NCBI GenBank assembly: GCA_030550555.1
Contig: JAUQPD010000044.1
Coordinates: forward strand, 1-45,977
DNA length: 45,977 nt
Reading direction: 5' to 3'
Source of the DNA: Thermodesulfobacteriota bacterium
GTDB lineage: Bacteria > Desulfobacterota > Thermodesulfobacteria > Thermodesulfobacteriales > Thermodesulfobacteriaceae
In this document: positions 10,939-17,740 of the stretch, one piece after another
Position numbering within the stretch: the first letter of the stretch is position 1
Layout: each line of letters starts with the position of its first letter
Position numbers and translations under genes: made by a program
The notes under the pieces: generated by a model
The model's database searches: none
What the model saw: the letters and a program-made list of their open reading frames with translations, nothing else
What the model was told of the DNA's origin: nothing

Positions 10939-12472
10939 AGCAGTAAATCTTATTGAATTAAAAATTGAAAAATATAATGTAGGGCTTCCTAAATTTGATA
11001 TTGAACTGGTAAAATATTTAATTAACAAAAAAACCGGATATGATAAAATCTCTGTTGAAATAGAGTTATGGTATAAGATACCCCATCTTATTCGTAAAAA
11101 TAATAATCTTTATGCTATAGTTGTAAAAGAAGAAGATAGACTAGTTCTATTAGATCTATTAGAAAGTAAACCTTTAAATGTTTTGGGTTGTGCTATCGAT
11201 ATCGGTAGCACAACCATTGCATTGTACATATATGATTTTATAGCTGATCAAATAATTTGTGAGTTTTCTATTGATAATCCTCAGATTGTATATGGTGATG
11301 ACATTCTAACAAGATTACATTTTGCACGAAAACATGAAAACATACAAATATTAAGAAAGATAACTATTGAAGCTATAAATAGTGCTTTAAAGAATTTTAA
11401 TCAAGAGTCAATTTATTTTTTTAGCATTTGTGGCAATACCGCTATGACTCATTTTTTACTTGGGTTGCCTGTAAATTACCTAATTATGGAACCCTATGTT
11501 CCAGTTATACAGTGGATTCCAGTATTGAAAGCAAGATGCCTTGATCTCAGAGGGCATCCTTCTGCAAGAGTCTTTATATTTCCCATGGTTGGTGCTTATT
11601 TCGGTGGAGATCTTGTTGCTGGTATTTTTAAGGTAGGGTTGCATAGAAGAGAGAGACCCTGTTTTTATTTAGATGTTGGCACTAATGCAGAGGTCGTCCT
11701 AGGAAATAGAGATTTTTTGATTGCCTGTGCAGGGGCAGCTGGACCGGCTCTTGAGGGAGGGATATTTTCCTGTGGAACGAGGGCCATACCAGGTGCAATT
11801 GAGAAGTTTGAACTCTCTCTTGAAAGAGGGGAGATAAATTTTAAAACTATAGGTGATTTGAAGCCAGTTGGTTTTTGTGGATCTGCTATTATTAGTCTGA
11901 TGGCTCAGGCTTTTGTTCAGGGGCTCCTTACACCTGAGGGAAAATATGTTAAAGATAAATTTCCAGAGAGAATAAGAGAGAGGGAGGGAGGGAGAATTTT
12001 AGTGCTTGTGCCTGAGGATGAGCCCTCAGCTGGAAAAGAGATCTATGTATCTGAACATGAGATCAAGAGTTTTCTTAGATCAAAAGGTGCTATGTATACT
12101 ATTCTCAGACTTCTCTGTGAGAAAGCTGGGCTTACCTTTAGTGAGGTTGAAAAGTTCTATGTTGCTGGGTCTTTTGGAATTAATATAGATGTAGAGTCTG
12201 CAGTGATATTAGGGATGCTTCCTGAAGAAGCTCTTGAGCGAAGTGAAGCAGTGGGAAACGGAGCAGGTTTGGGAGCTTTAAAGTTTCTTAGAGAGCCAAA
12301 TTTTGAGGAGATCAAAGAAATTGTTGAGAGTATAACCTATATTGAATTAAATACCGAGCAGAGATTCCTTGAACTTTTGACAGGTGCTCTTATAATACCT
12401 CATGTTGATCTTGAGGCCTTTCCCAAGGTCAAGAAAATTCTTGAAGCGAGAAGAGGATTATGTTCAGAGTAG
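10931..12472 (+). CDS. DUF4445/RamA-like ASKHA ATPase lacking the ferredoxin domain (putative corrinoid protein activator)
   Basis: The core resembles ATPases that drive reductive activation of corrinoid iron-sulfur proteins and methyltransferases. Seen in order: phosphate-1 loop AIDIGSTTIALYIYD near residue 92, NPQIVYGDDILTRLHF, SICGNTAMTHFLLGLPVNYL, a second loop YLDVGTNAEVVLGNRDFL, ACAGAAGPALEGGIFSCGTR, GFCGSAIISL, and the adenosine-binding YVAGSFGINIDVESAVILG. Family members usually carry an N-terminal 2Fe-2S ferredoxin domain with clustered cysteines. Here the first 90 residues contain none, so electrons would have to come from a partner. No corrinoid protein gene is nearby. The 5' third is AT-rich and the rest is not. 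It overlaps archease by 8 bases and der by 13. Confidence 0.82.
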   Translation: MFKAVNLIELKIEKYNVGLPKFDIELVKYLINKKTGYDKISVEIELWYKIPHLIRKNNNLYAIVVKEEDRLVLLDLLESKPLNVLGCAIDIGSTTIALYIYDFIADQIICEFSIDNPQIVYGDDILTRLHFARKHENIQILRKITIEAINSALKNFNQESIYFFSICGNTAMTHFLLGLPVNYLIMEPYVPVIQWIPVLKARCLDLRGHPSARVFIFPMVGAYFGGDLVAGIFKVGLHRRERPCFYLDVGTNAEVVLGNRDFLIACAGAAGPALEGGIFSCGTRAIPGAIEKFELSLERGEINFKTIGDLKPVGFCGSAIISLMAQAFVQGLLTPEGKYVKDKFPERIREREGGRILVLVPEDEPSAGKEIYVSEHEIKSFLRSKGAMYTILRLLCEKAGLTFSEVEKFYVAGSFGINIDVESAVILGMLPEEALERSEAVGNGAGLGALKFLREPNFEEIKEIVESITYIELNTEQRFLELLTGALIIPHVDLEAFPKVKKILEARRGLCSE

Positions 12473-13773
12473 CTATAGTTGGAAGACCAAATGTGGGAAA
12501 ATCAACCCTTTTTAATACTCTCATTGGAGAAAAGAAGGCAATTGTTGAGAGGACGCCAGGTATTACTCGAGATTTTATTACTGGATTTGCGGAGATTGAG
12601 GATGGCAAAGGAGTAGAGGTAATTGATACTGGGGGCATAGATTGGGGTTCTGAGGATTTTTTTAGCACTCGTATTCAGGAAATCGTTAAAAAAATCCTAG
12701 ATATAGCAGATCTAGTGCTATTCGTAGTGGATGCCAAAGAAGGGCTTACAGCTGGTGATGAAGATATAGCTAGATTTTTAAGAGAGAGCGGAAAAAAAGT
12801 TCTTCTAGTTGTCAACAAGGTTGAAAGTTTTGAAGATGAAGAGCAGGCAAGAGAATTCTTTGCCCTTGGTTTTGAAGAGACGGTCTTCATTTCTGCAAAG
12901 AACAGAAAAAATATTCACTTACTTCGGGAAAAGATAAGAGAAATCGCAGGAGATAACCTCGAGGAGGAGAAAGAAAGGCATGTAATCAGGGTTGCTATAC
13001 TGGGAAGGCCTAATGTAGGTAAAAGCACGCTTCTCAATAGACTGATTGGTCAAGAGCGGGTTATAGTTTCTGAGATACCAGGCACAACAAGGGATTGTGT
13101 GGATGTGTTATTGGAAAGAAATGATGGTTTGCCTCTAGTATTTATTGACACTCCTGGCATAAGGAGACGTGCTCGGATTGAAGAAAGGGCTGAAAAATTT
13201 AGTGTTGATAAAGCCCTAGAAACCCTGAGAAAGATTGATGTAGCTCTCTTTTTAGTTACCGCAGAGGAGGGACTCACTCATCAAGACAAGACCCTTCTTA
13301 GACAAATTGATAAGCACTATAAGGCTTGTCTGCTCTTAGTAAATAAATGGGATCTCTTTGAGGACAAACCGCAGAAAGGAAAGATCTTTCTTGAACTCCT
13401 CAGACACCATCTCAAATTCATGTCCTGGTTACCTATCGAAGTTATTTCCTCTCTAAAGGGCACAAACATAGAAAAAATAATACCACTAGTCGATGAGATC
13501 TATGCTGAATACAGAAAAAGGGTCCCTACATCGAGGGTAAACGAACTTTTAGAGGACTTAAAGAGACAATACAGCTTTAATATCAAAGGTAAGAGGCTTA
13601 AATTTTACTATGCAACTCAAGTAGATATTGCACCACCTACATTTGTGATTTTCATAAACGTTGATCCTGAGGAGATCCCAAGGCATGTGGAAAAGTTTTT
13701 CCGCAGAAAATTCCAAGAAACTCTTGGTTTTGAGAAAGTTCCTGTGAGGGTAATTTTCAGGTTAAGAGATTAG
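12460..13773 (+). CDS. der: Ribosome biogenesis GTPase Der (EngA)
   Basis: Der is a double GTPase that assists 50S subunit maturation. Two tandem G domains are obvious: GRPNVGKSTLFNTLIG near residue 7 and GRPNVGKSTLLNRLIG near 183. The first has DTGGI and a G4 motif NKVE (119-122); the second has DTPGI and NKWD. A C-terminal KH-like domain follows (RKRVPTSRVNELLEDL to the end). The length, 437 residues, is normal. ATG 12460 lies within the 3' end of the previous gene, preceded by GCGAGAAGAGG. It is convergent with motB, with only seven bases between the stops. Confidence 0.97.
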   Translation: MFRVAIVGRPNVGKSTLFNTLIGEKKAIVERTPGITRDFITGFAEIEDGKGVEVIDTGGIDWGSEDFFSTRIQEIVKKILDIADLVLFVVDAKEGLTAGDEDIARFLRESGKKVLLVVNKVESFEDEEQAREFFALGFEETVFISAKNRKNIHLLREKIREIAGDNLEEEKERHVIRVAILGRPNVGKSTLLNRLIGQERVIVSEIPGTTRDCVDVLLERNDGLPLVFIDTPGIRRRARIEERAEKFSVDKALETLRKIDVALFLVTAEEGLTHQDKTLLRQIDKHYKACLLLVNKWDLFEDKPQKGKIFLELLRHHLKFMSWLPIEVISSLKGTNIEKIIPLVDEIYAEYRKRVPTSRVNELLEDLKRQYSFNIKGKRLKFYYATQVDIAPPTFVIFINVDPEEIPRHVEKFFRRKFQETLGFEKVPVRVIFRLRD

Positions 13774-13780
13774 AGGAGTT

Positions 13781-14554
13781 CTATTCTCTTCCTAACAGGG
13801 CTTGTCCGAAGCGAATAGTTAGGGTAATTCTTCTGTTTTTTGGATCATAGGGATTGTCTTTGATCAGAGGGAAGTTATCAGCATAGCCAACGACTTCAAC
13901 GATCTTGTCAGGTGGGACTCCATTTTTCTCCAATTCAAGCATAGCACTTATTGCTCTTGCAGTTGAGAGCTCCCAGTTTCCAAGTTTTCCTTTTCGCGTA
14001 GGGTGGGCATCAGTGTGACCTTCAACAGAGATAAGAACAGGCAAATCTTTTATTTCATCTGCAATGACTCGTAGGATCTCCTTTCCTTCTGGAAGGAGCT
14101 CTGCACTTCCTGGTCGGAAGAGGGGTTTGTTTATGAGTTCAACAATTTCTATTTTAATAATTTTTTCTTTATCAGACTTTTCGAAGGTTTCAATAAGGAC
14201 ATGCTCTTGCAGAGCCTTGAGCCTAGTCTCAATAATTCTTCTAAATCTTTCACCTTCACCTTTTACTTCTGGTAGTTCGTGTGGCAATGGTTGAATCTTC
14301 TGGATATCCATTTTTCCAGTTCTATAGAATTCCATCAACATACTAACACCAGCTTTTGAGAAGATATTAAATTTCTTGAAGTAGGCAGCGACTTGAGCTT
14401 TTGTTTTAGGTTCCATGATGGAGACGAGCCACATAAGAAGGAAAAAGGTCATCATTCCTGCCAGGAAGTCTGCATAGGCGATTTTCCAGGATCCGCCGTG
14501 ATGACCTCCAGCAACTTTCTTAACCTTTTTGATAATTATTGGAGGAGTAGCCAC
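13781..14554 (-). CDS. motB: Flagellar motor stator protein MotB
   Basis: MotB is the peptidoglycan-anchored stator subunit. The 257 residues begin with GGSWKIAYADFLAGMMTFFL, where the Asp of YADF is the proton- or ion-binding residue, in the single membrane helix (about 25-47). The C-terminal OmpA-like domain has SVEGHTDAHPTRKG near 180 and NWELSTARAISAMLELEKNG, which contact peptidoglycan. It is transcribed after motA with a 3-base gap. The C-terminal region is complete. It is probably co-transcribed with the PilZ gene upstream. Confidence 0.95.
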   Translation of the reverse strand: MATPPIIIKKVKKVAGGHHGGSWKIAYADFLAGMMTFFLLMWLVSIMEPKTKAQVAAYFKKFNIFSKAGVSMLMEFYRTGKMDIQKIQPLPHELPEVKGEGERFRRIIETRLKALQEHVLIETFEKSDKEKIIKIEIVELINKPLFRPGSAELLPEGKEILRVIADEIKDLPVLISVEGHTDAHPTRKGKLGNWELSTARAISAMLELEKNGVPPDKIVEVVGYADNFPLIKDNPYDPKNRRITLTIRFGQALLGRE

Positions 14555-14557
14555 CTC

Positions 14558-15415
14558 TTATTTCCGCTCCTTTAGCTTGGCATCAAGCTCTGCAAAACTG
14601 GGTCTCATATGGGGTGGAATTGTTCTTCTTGCGAATTCAACAGCTATTTGAGGAGCACCACCTCCTATGAAATAAACAATAGCGGTCTTAATGACCATTA
14701 GATATTCTTTTTCTTCCATGGCCAATTTTTCCATTCTTGCGGAAAGCGGAGCCATAAATCCGTAACAAGTCAAAATCCCAACGAAGGTTCCAGCTATAGC
14801 AATAGAGAGGTGGTGAGCCATTACTGCAGGTGGTTGATCAATTTTCCCCATTGTTAGGATAATTCCCAAAACTGCAGCAACAAGTCCTAGTCCAGGCATA
14901 GAGTCAGCAAGGGCTGAAAGTCTGTGAGCAGGCTCAGCAAGTTCATGGTAGATGATCTCAATTTCATTCTCAAGGAGAGCATCCAACTCGTAGTGACTAA
15001 TATTGGTCGTAAGAATAGATCTAAAAGTATCTCTAATAAAATCCAATACGACATGATTAGCTAATATTTTGGGATATGCAGAAAAGATCTTGCTTGCTTC
15101 AGGATTTTCTATATCCTGTTCAATAGATATTAAACCTTCTTTTTTAATTTTCTTAAAGATATCATTTAGAAGTAATAAAAGATCAACGAAATCGTCTTTG
15201 GTGAAAACTGCTGGTTTTGTCAAAGCTTTAATTGCGCCTTGAATAATTCCTTTAACAATTGTCATATTATTTGCAATTAAAAGAGCTCCAGTTGCTGCAC
15301 CAAAGATTATCATAAGCTCAACAGGTTGTAAAAGTATAGAAAAATTTCCTTTTGCTAAGGCATATCCAACAAATACGCTAAATAAAACAACTAATACTCC
15401 AACAATTGCAGGCAT
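14558..15415 (-). CDS. motA: Flagellar motor stator protein MotA
   Basis: MotA is the ion-conducting stator subunit, an integral membrane protein. Its 285 residues have four hydrophobic segments: residues 3-20 and 30-50, then a cytoplasmic loop with helical RDTFRSILTTNISHYELDAL, then two more helices near 170-220 (DSMPGLGLVAAVLGIILTMG, LSIAIAGTFVGILTCYGFMA). PGLG and the PxAVMAHHLSIA region are typical of MotA. It lies between pilZ and motB with gaps of two or three bases. Confidence 0.95.
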   Translation of the reverse strand: MPAIVGVLVVLFSVFVGYALAKGNFSILLQPVELMIIFGAATGALLIANNMTIVKGIIQGAIKALTKPAVFTKDDFVDLLLLLNDIFKKIKKEGLISIEQDIENPEASKIFSAYPKILANHVVLDFIRDTFRSILTTNISHYELDALLENEIEIIYHELAEPAHRLSALADSMPGLGLVAAVLGIILTMGKIDQPPAVMAHHLSIAIAGTFVGILTCYGFMAPLSARMEKLAMEEKEYLMVIKTAIVYFIGGGAPQIAVEFARRTIPPHMRPSFAELDAKLKERK

Positions 15416-15417
15416 AG

Positions 15418-15930
15418 TTATAGACCTTTCATTTCTCTTATAAGTTCTCTTTGTTTTTGAAGTATATAGAAACTAAGTTTCTCTTTGATATCAGATGGAA
15501 GAGGTAGAAATTCTACAGCAATTTCATAAAAGTTATCCCTTTTTTCACATCTTAACACTTTACCATAGAGATAAAATCCCAAAGATTGATAGAGATCGAG
15601 AACCATCTTTATTTCAACAAAGTTTCCGGGCTGAAGGGGTGCATTAGAGGTGAAGCGAACTCCCTTTTCACTTAAATTTATTTTCTGTTGAGGTAGGTTT
15701 GTAAAACCCTCACGATCATGTGTAAGCAGGTTTATGATATAATCCAACTTAGCATTAATAAGTTTTAGCCAATTTGTCAAGGCATCGTCTAATGTATCTT
15801 TTAGAGGTATATATGAGATGAAAGGAATCTCACCAATAACTCGGGCTCTACGATTTTCGACCTCCTCAAGGGAAAGAGGAATAGCCAAAAAAGGGACAAT
15901 CACATCGATTCTAACTGCTTCTCTCTCCAT
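15418..15930 (-). CDS. PilZ-domain protein with a long insertion (tPilZ-like), motor operon
   Basis: PilZ domains bind cyclic di-GMP, and many tune flagellar motors. Within 170 residues an RxxxR element appears at the very start (REAVR, residues 3-7). The second element, INLSEKGVRF (family: D/NxSxxG), occurs only near residue 85, followed by the beta-barrel end YGKVLRCEKRDNFYEIAVEF. The roughly 75-residue insertion between the two motifs is predicted helical (DTLDDALTNWLKLINAKLDY), reminiscent of tetramer-forming tPilZ proteins. First in an operon with motA and motB, it probably links c-di-GMP to motility (inference). An EAL/GGDEF protein is also encoded at 41227-43701. Confidence 0.7.
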   Translation of the reverse strand: MEREAVRIDVIVPFLAIPLSLEEVENRRARVIGEIPFISYIPLKDTLDDALTNWLKLINAKLDYIINLLTHDREGFTNLPQQKINLSEKGVRFTSNAPLQPGNFVEIKMVLDLYQSLGFYLYGKVLRCEKRDNFYEIAVEFLPLPSDIKEKLSFYILQKQRELIREMKGL

Positions 15931-16012
15931 AACCTATTTCTATATTCGGAAAAGTCTCAATTTACCTTAATTTTAATCGGTTTTATGGAACCAGACAACC
16001 TTAAGATCTCCC

Positions 16013-16041
16013 TTGTGACTGGCCTATTTATAGGATATAAT
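16013..16041 (+). promoter_or_regulatory. Strong sigma70-type promoter of gpsA, giving a very short leader
   Basis: TTGTGA (16013-16018), a 17-base spacer and a perfect TATAAT (16036-16041) lie immediately before gpsA. Transcription would begin near 16047-16049, about ten bases before the ATG at 16058, leaving little room for a Shine-Dalgarno sequence. Confidence 0.6.
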
Positions 16042-16057
16042 AGACTTGTCAGAGACT

Positions 16058-17059
16058 ATGAAGATCACCGTAGTTGGAGCTGGATCCTGGGGAACTGCTC
16101 TTGGAAAGGTTCTTGCAGAAAAAGGACTCGATGTTTGGCTTCTTGCTAGAAGAGAAGAGGTAGTTAAATGTATAAATGAAGAAAATGAAAATCCTTTCTA
16201 TCTTGCTGGAATTAAACTTCCAAGGAATCTCCGGGCAACCTTAGATCCCTCCGAAGCTTTTAATCGCTCTTTGCTTGTTATATGGACCATTCCATCCTAC
16301 GCTTTAAGAGAAAATCTAAGCAGATTGAAAGAGGAGTTGAAGGATATCTCTCATCATCTTTCGGGAATTAAAGGTATTGATCTTGAGACTGGCAAAGGGC
16401 CTTTAGATATTTTGAGGGAGACTTTGGGTCACGAAAAGAATTACTATGTTCTTGGAGGACCTTCCTTTGCTGTAGAGGTAGCGAAGAGACTTCCCACTGC
16501 GGTAGTCATAGCAGGTTTTGATCAAGACAATACAAAGCAAATACAGGAACTTATTGCCTGGAAATATTTCAGAGTCTATAGATCTTATGACCCAGTAGGA
16601 GTTGAGCTTGCTGGAGCCTTAAAGAATATCATAGCCATAGCGACAGGAATTTGTGATGGTCTGGGGCTCGGACTTAATGCCAGAGCAGGGCTAATTTCGA
16701 GGGGACTTACGGAGATGGTCCGTTGTGGTGTGAGGCTTGGAGGAAAGAAGGATACTTTTTATGGACTTGCTGGACTTGGTGATCTTGTGCTGACCTGCAC
16801 TGGTACCCTTTCAAGAAACTATCAAGTAGGTTTCAAGCTTGCACAAGGAAAAACCTTAAATGAGGCACTTTCAGAGGTAAAACAAGTTGCTGAGGGTGTT
16901 AAAACTGTCCTAACAATAAAAAAACTTTCAGAACAGGAAGGCCTTGATTTGCCGATCTGCAATCAAGTATACGAAATACTATACTGTGGTGAAAAACCAG
17001 AAAACTCCATAGAAAAGATCCTCAGTAGAACCCTTAAAGAGGAATTCGAAAACCTCTGA
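16058..17059 (+). CDS. gpsA: NAD(P)-dependent glycerol-3-phosphate dehydrogenase GpsA
   Basis: The enzyme reduces dihydroxyacetone phosphate to sn-glycerol 3-phosphate for phospholipid synthesis. It opens with the Rossmann motif MKITVVGAGSWGTALGKVLA, then LGGPSFAVEVAKRLPTAVVI near 138 and the catalytic Lys region GVELAGALKNIIAIATGICD near 185. Toward the C-terminus GLAGLGDLVLTCTGTLSRNY is diagnostic. The ATG at 16058 is chosen over an in-frame TTG at 16046, because that TTG would lie on or before the predicted transcription start. The product has 333 residues. The gene stands alone, divergent from the pilZ-motAB operon. Confidence 0.96.
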   Translation: MKITVVGAGSWGTALGKVLAEKGLDVWLLARREEVVKCINEENENPFYLAGIKLPRNLRATLDPSEAFNRSLLVIWTIPSYALRENLSRLKEELKDISHHLSGIKGIDLETGKGPLDILRETLGHEKNYYVLGGPSFAVEVAKRLPTAVVIAGFDQDNTKQIQELIAWKYFRVYRSYDPVGVELAGALKNIIAIATGICDGLGLGLNARAGLISRGLTEMVRCGVRLGGKKDTFYGLAGLGDLVLTCTGTLSRNYQVGFKLAQGKTLNEALSEVKQVAEGVKTVLTIKKLSEQEGLDLPICNQVYEILYCGEKPENSIEKILSRTLKEEFENL

Positions 17060-17100
17060 AAATGAGAAGGGGGCTTCAATTAAAACAGTAGAGTTTGACA

Positions 17101-17128
17101 TTGATTAAAGAAAATATCTGATTACAAT
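17101..17128 (+). promoter_or_regulatory. Candidate promoter of the DsrE-like gene
   Basis: TTGATT (17101-17106) and TACAAT (17123-17128) are 16 bases apart. A TTGACA at 17095-17100 and a TATAAT at 17134-17139 are also present but badly spaced relative to each other. The gap clearly holds promoter-like elements, but which pair is used is uncertain. Confidence 0.35.
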
Positions 17129-17164
17129 TAAAATATAATATACTTTTATTTGGGGGAGGGGGAT

Positions 17165-17506
17165 ATGAAAAAATGGAAACTTCTTATTCATGTTCCAGAT
17201 CCTATGAGATTTGAGGCAGGGCTCAAAATGGCGAGGAATTTTGTGCTTGCCCTTCAGGGAAAGACCTGTGAAGTTAGAATTATTGTTAATTACGAAGGAG
17301 TTAAAGTTTTAAAGGAATTTTCGAACTACGAGAATCTCTTTCAAGAGGCAAGAAATCTGGGAATAGAAATCTTCTTCTGCGAAACCGCTCTAAGGACTTT
17401 GGGATTCCCTATCACTGAGCTCCCTGAAGGTGCTAAAACCGTCCCCTCAGGAATTGTAGCTCTCGTTGATTGGCAACACAACGGATTCCAATACGTAAGA
17501 GCCTAA
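17165..17506 (+). CDS. DsrE/DsrF-like small protein
   Basis: This is a 113-residue protein with the DsrE-like fold pattern: a beta strand start KLLIHVPDPMRFEAGLKMAR, a strand VRIIVNYEGVKVL, then IFFCETALRTLGF with one conserved Cys, and the C-terminal TVPSGIVALVDWQHNGFQYV (family: vpaGvaelxrlQxxGyxYi). Family members carry sulfur as a persulfide or act in sulfur-relay and dissimilatory sulfur metabolism; the substrate here is unknown. ATG 17165 follows an unusually purine-rich GGGGGAGGGGGA ribosome site; an in-frame TTG at 17150 lies within that site and is rejected. It lies just before the nitrite reductase, but a 234-base gap separates them. Confidence 0.75.
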   Translation: MKKWKLLIHVPDPMRFEAGLKMARNFVLALQGKTCEVRIIVNYEGVKVLKEFSNYENLFQEARNLGIEIFFCETALRTLGFPITELPEGAKTVPSGIVALVDWQHNGFQYVRA

Positions 17507-17637
17507 TAGTAAGTTAGAGAATAAGTTCAAAATCTCTCGTCTCTCACAGTCTTTTTGGTTCACCAATAGTCTAAGAAAATTTTATTATTTTTCTAAATAA
17601 TCTTTGTTAGTATTTATTTCTTTAATTAAAATGCTGA

Positions 17638-17659
17638 AATTAACAGAAAATTAACAGAA
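17638..17659 (+). repeat. Tandem 11-bp repeat AATTAACAGAA x2, candidate OmpR/PhoB-type operator
   Basis: Two perfect copies of AATTAACAGAA lie head to tail 82 bases upstream of the octaheme nitrite reductase ATG. Read as TTAACAG-AAAA-TTAACAG this has the 7+4+7 layout of PhoB-family direct-repeat sites. A PhoB-like regulator is encoded at 26796-27485. Binding is inference. Confidence 0.5.
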
Positions 17660-17740
17660 ATTTGTCTACTCTTTTCACCTCTATTCCACAATAATTGATT
17701 AAGAAAAGATTATTAGAAAAAAACTAATAGGAGGTGGCCT

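Noticed and set aside
12814-12825. G4 motif NKVE instead of NKxD in the first G domain of Der
   Set aside because: Glutamate at this position is, as far as I recall, seen in other thermophile Der proteins, so it is not treated as a defect.
17507-17637. Terminator after the DsrE-like gene
   Set aside because: Only short, poorly matched AT-rich stems were found.
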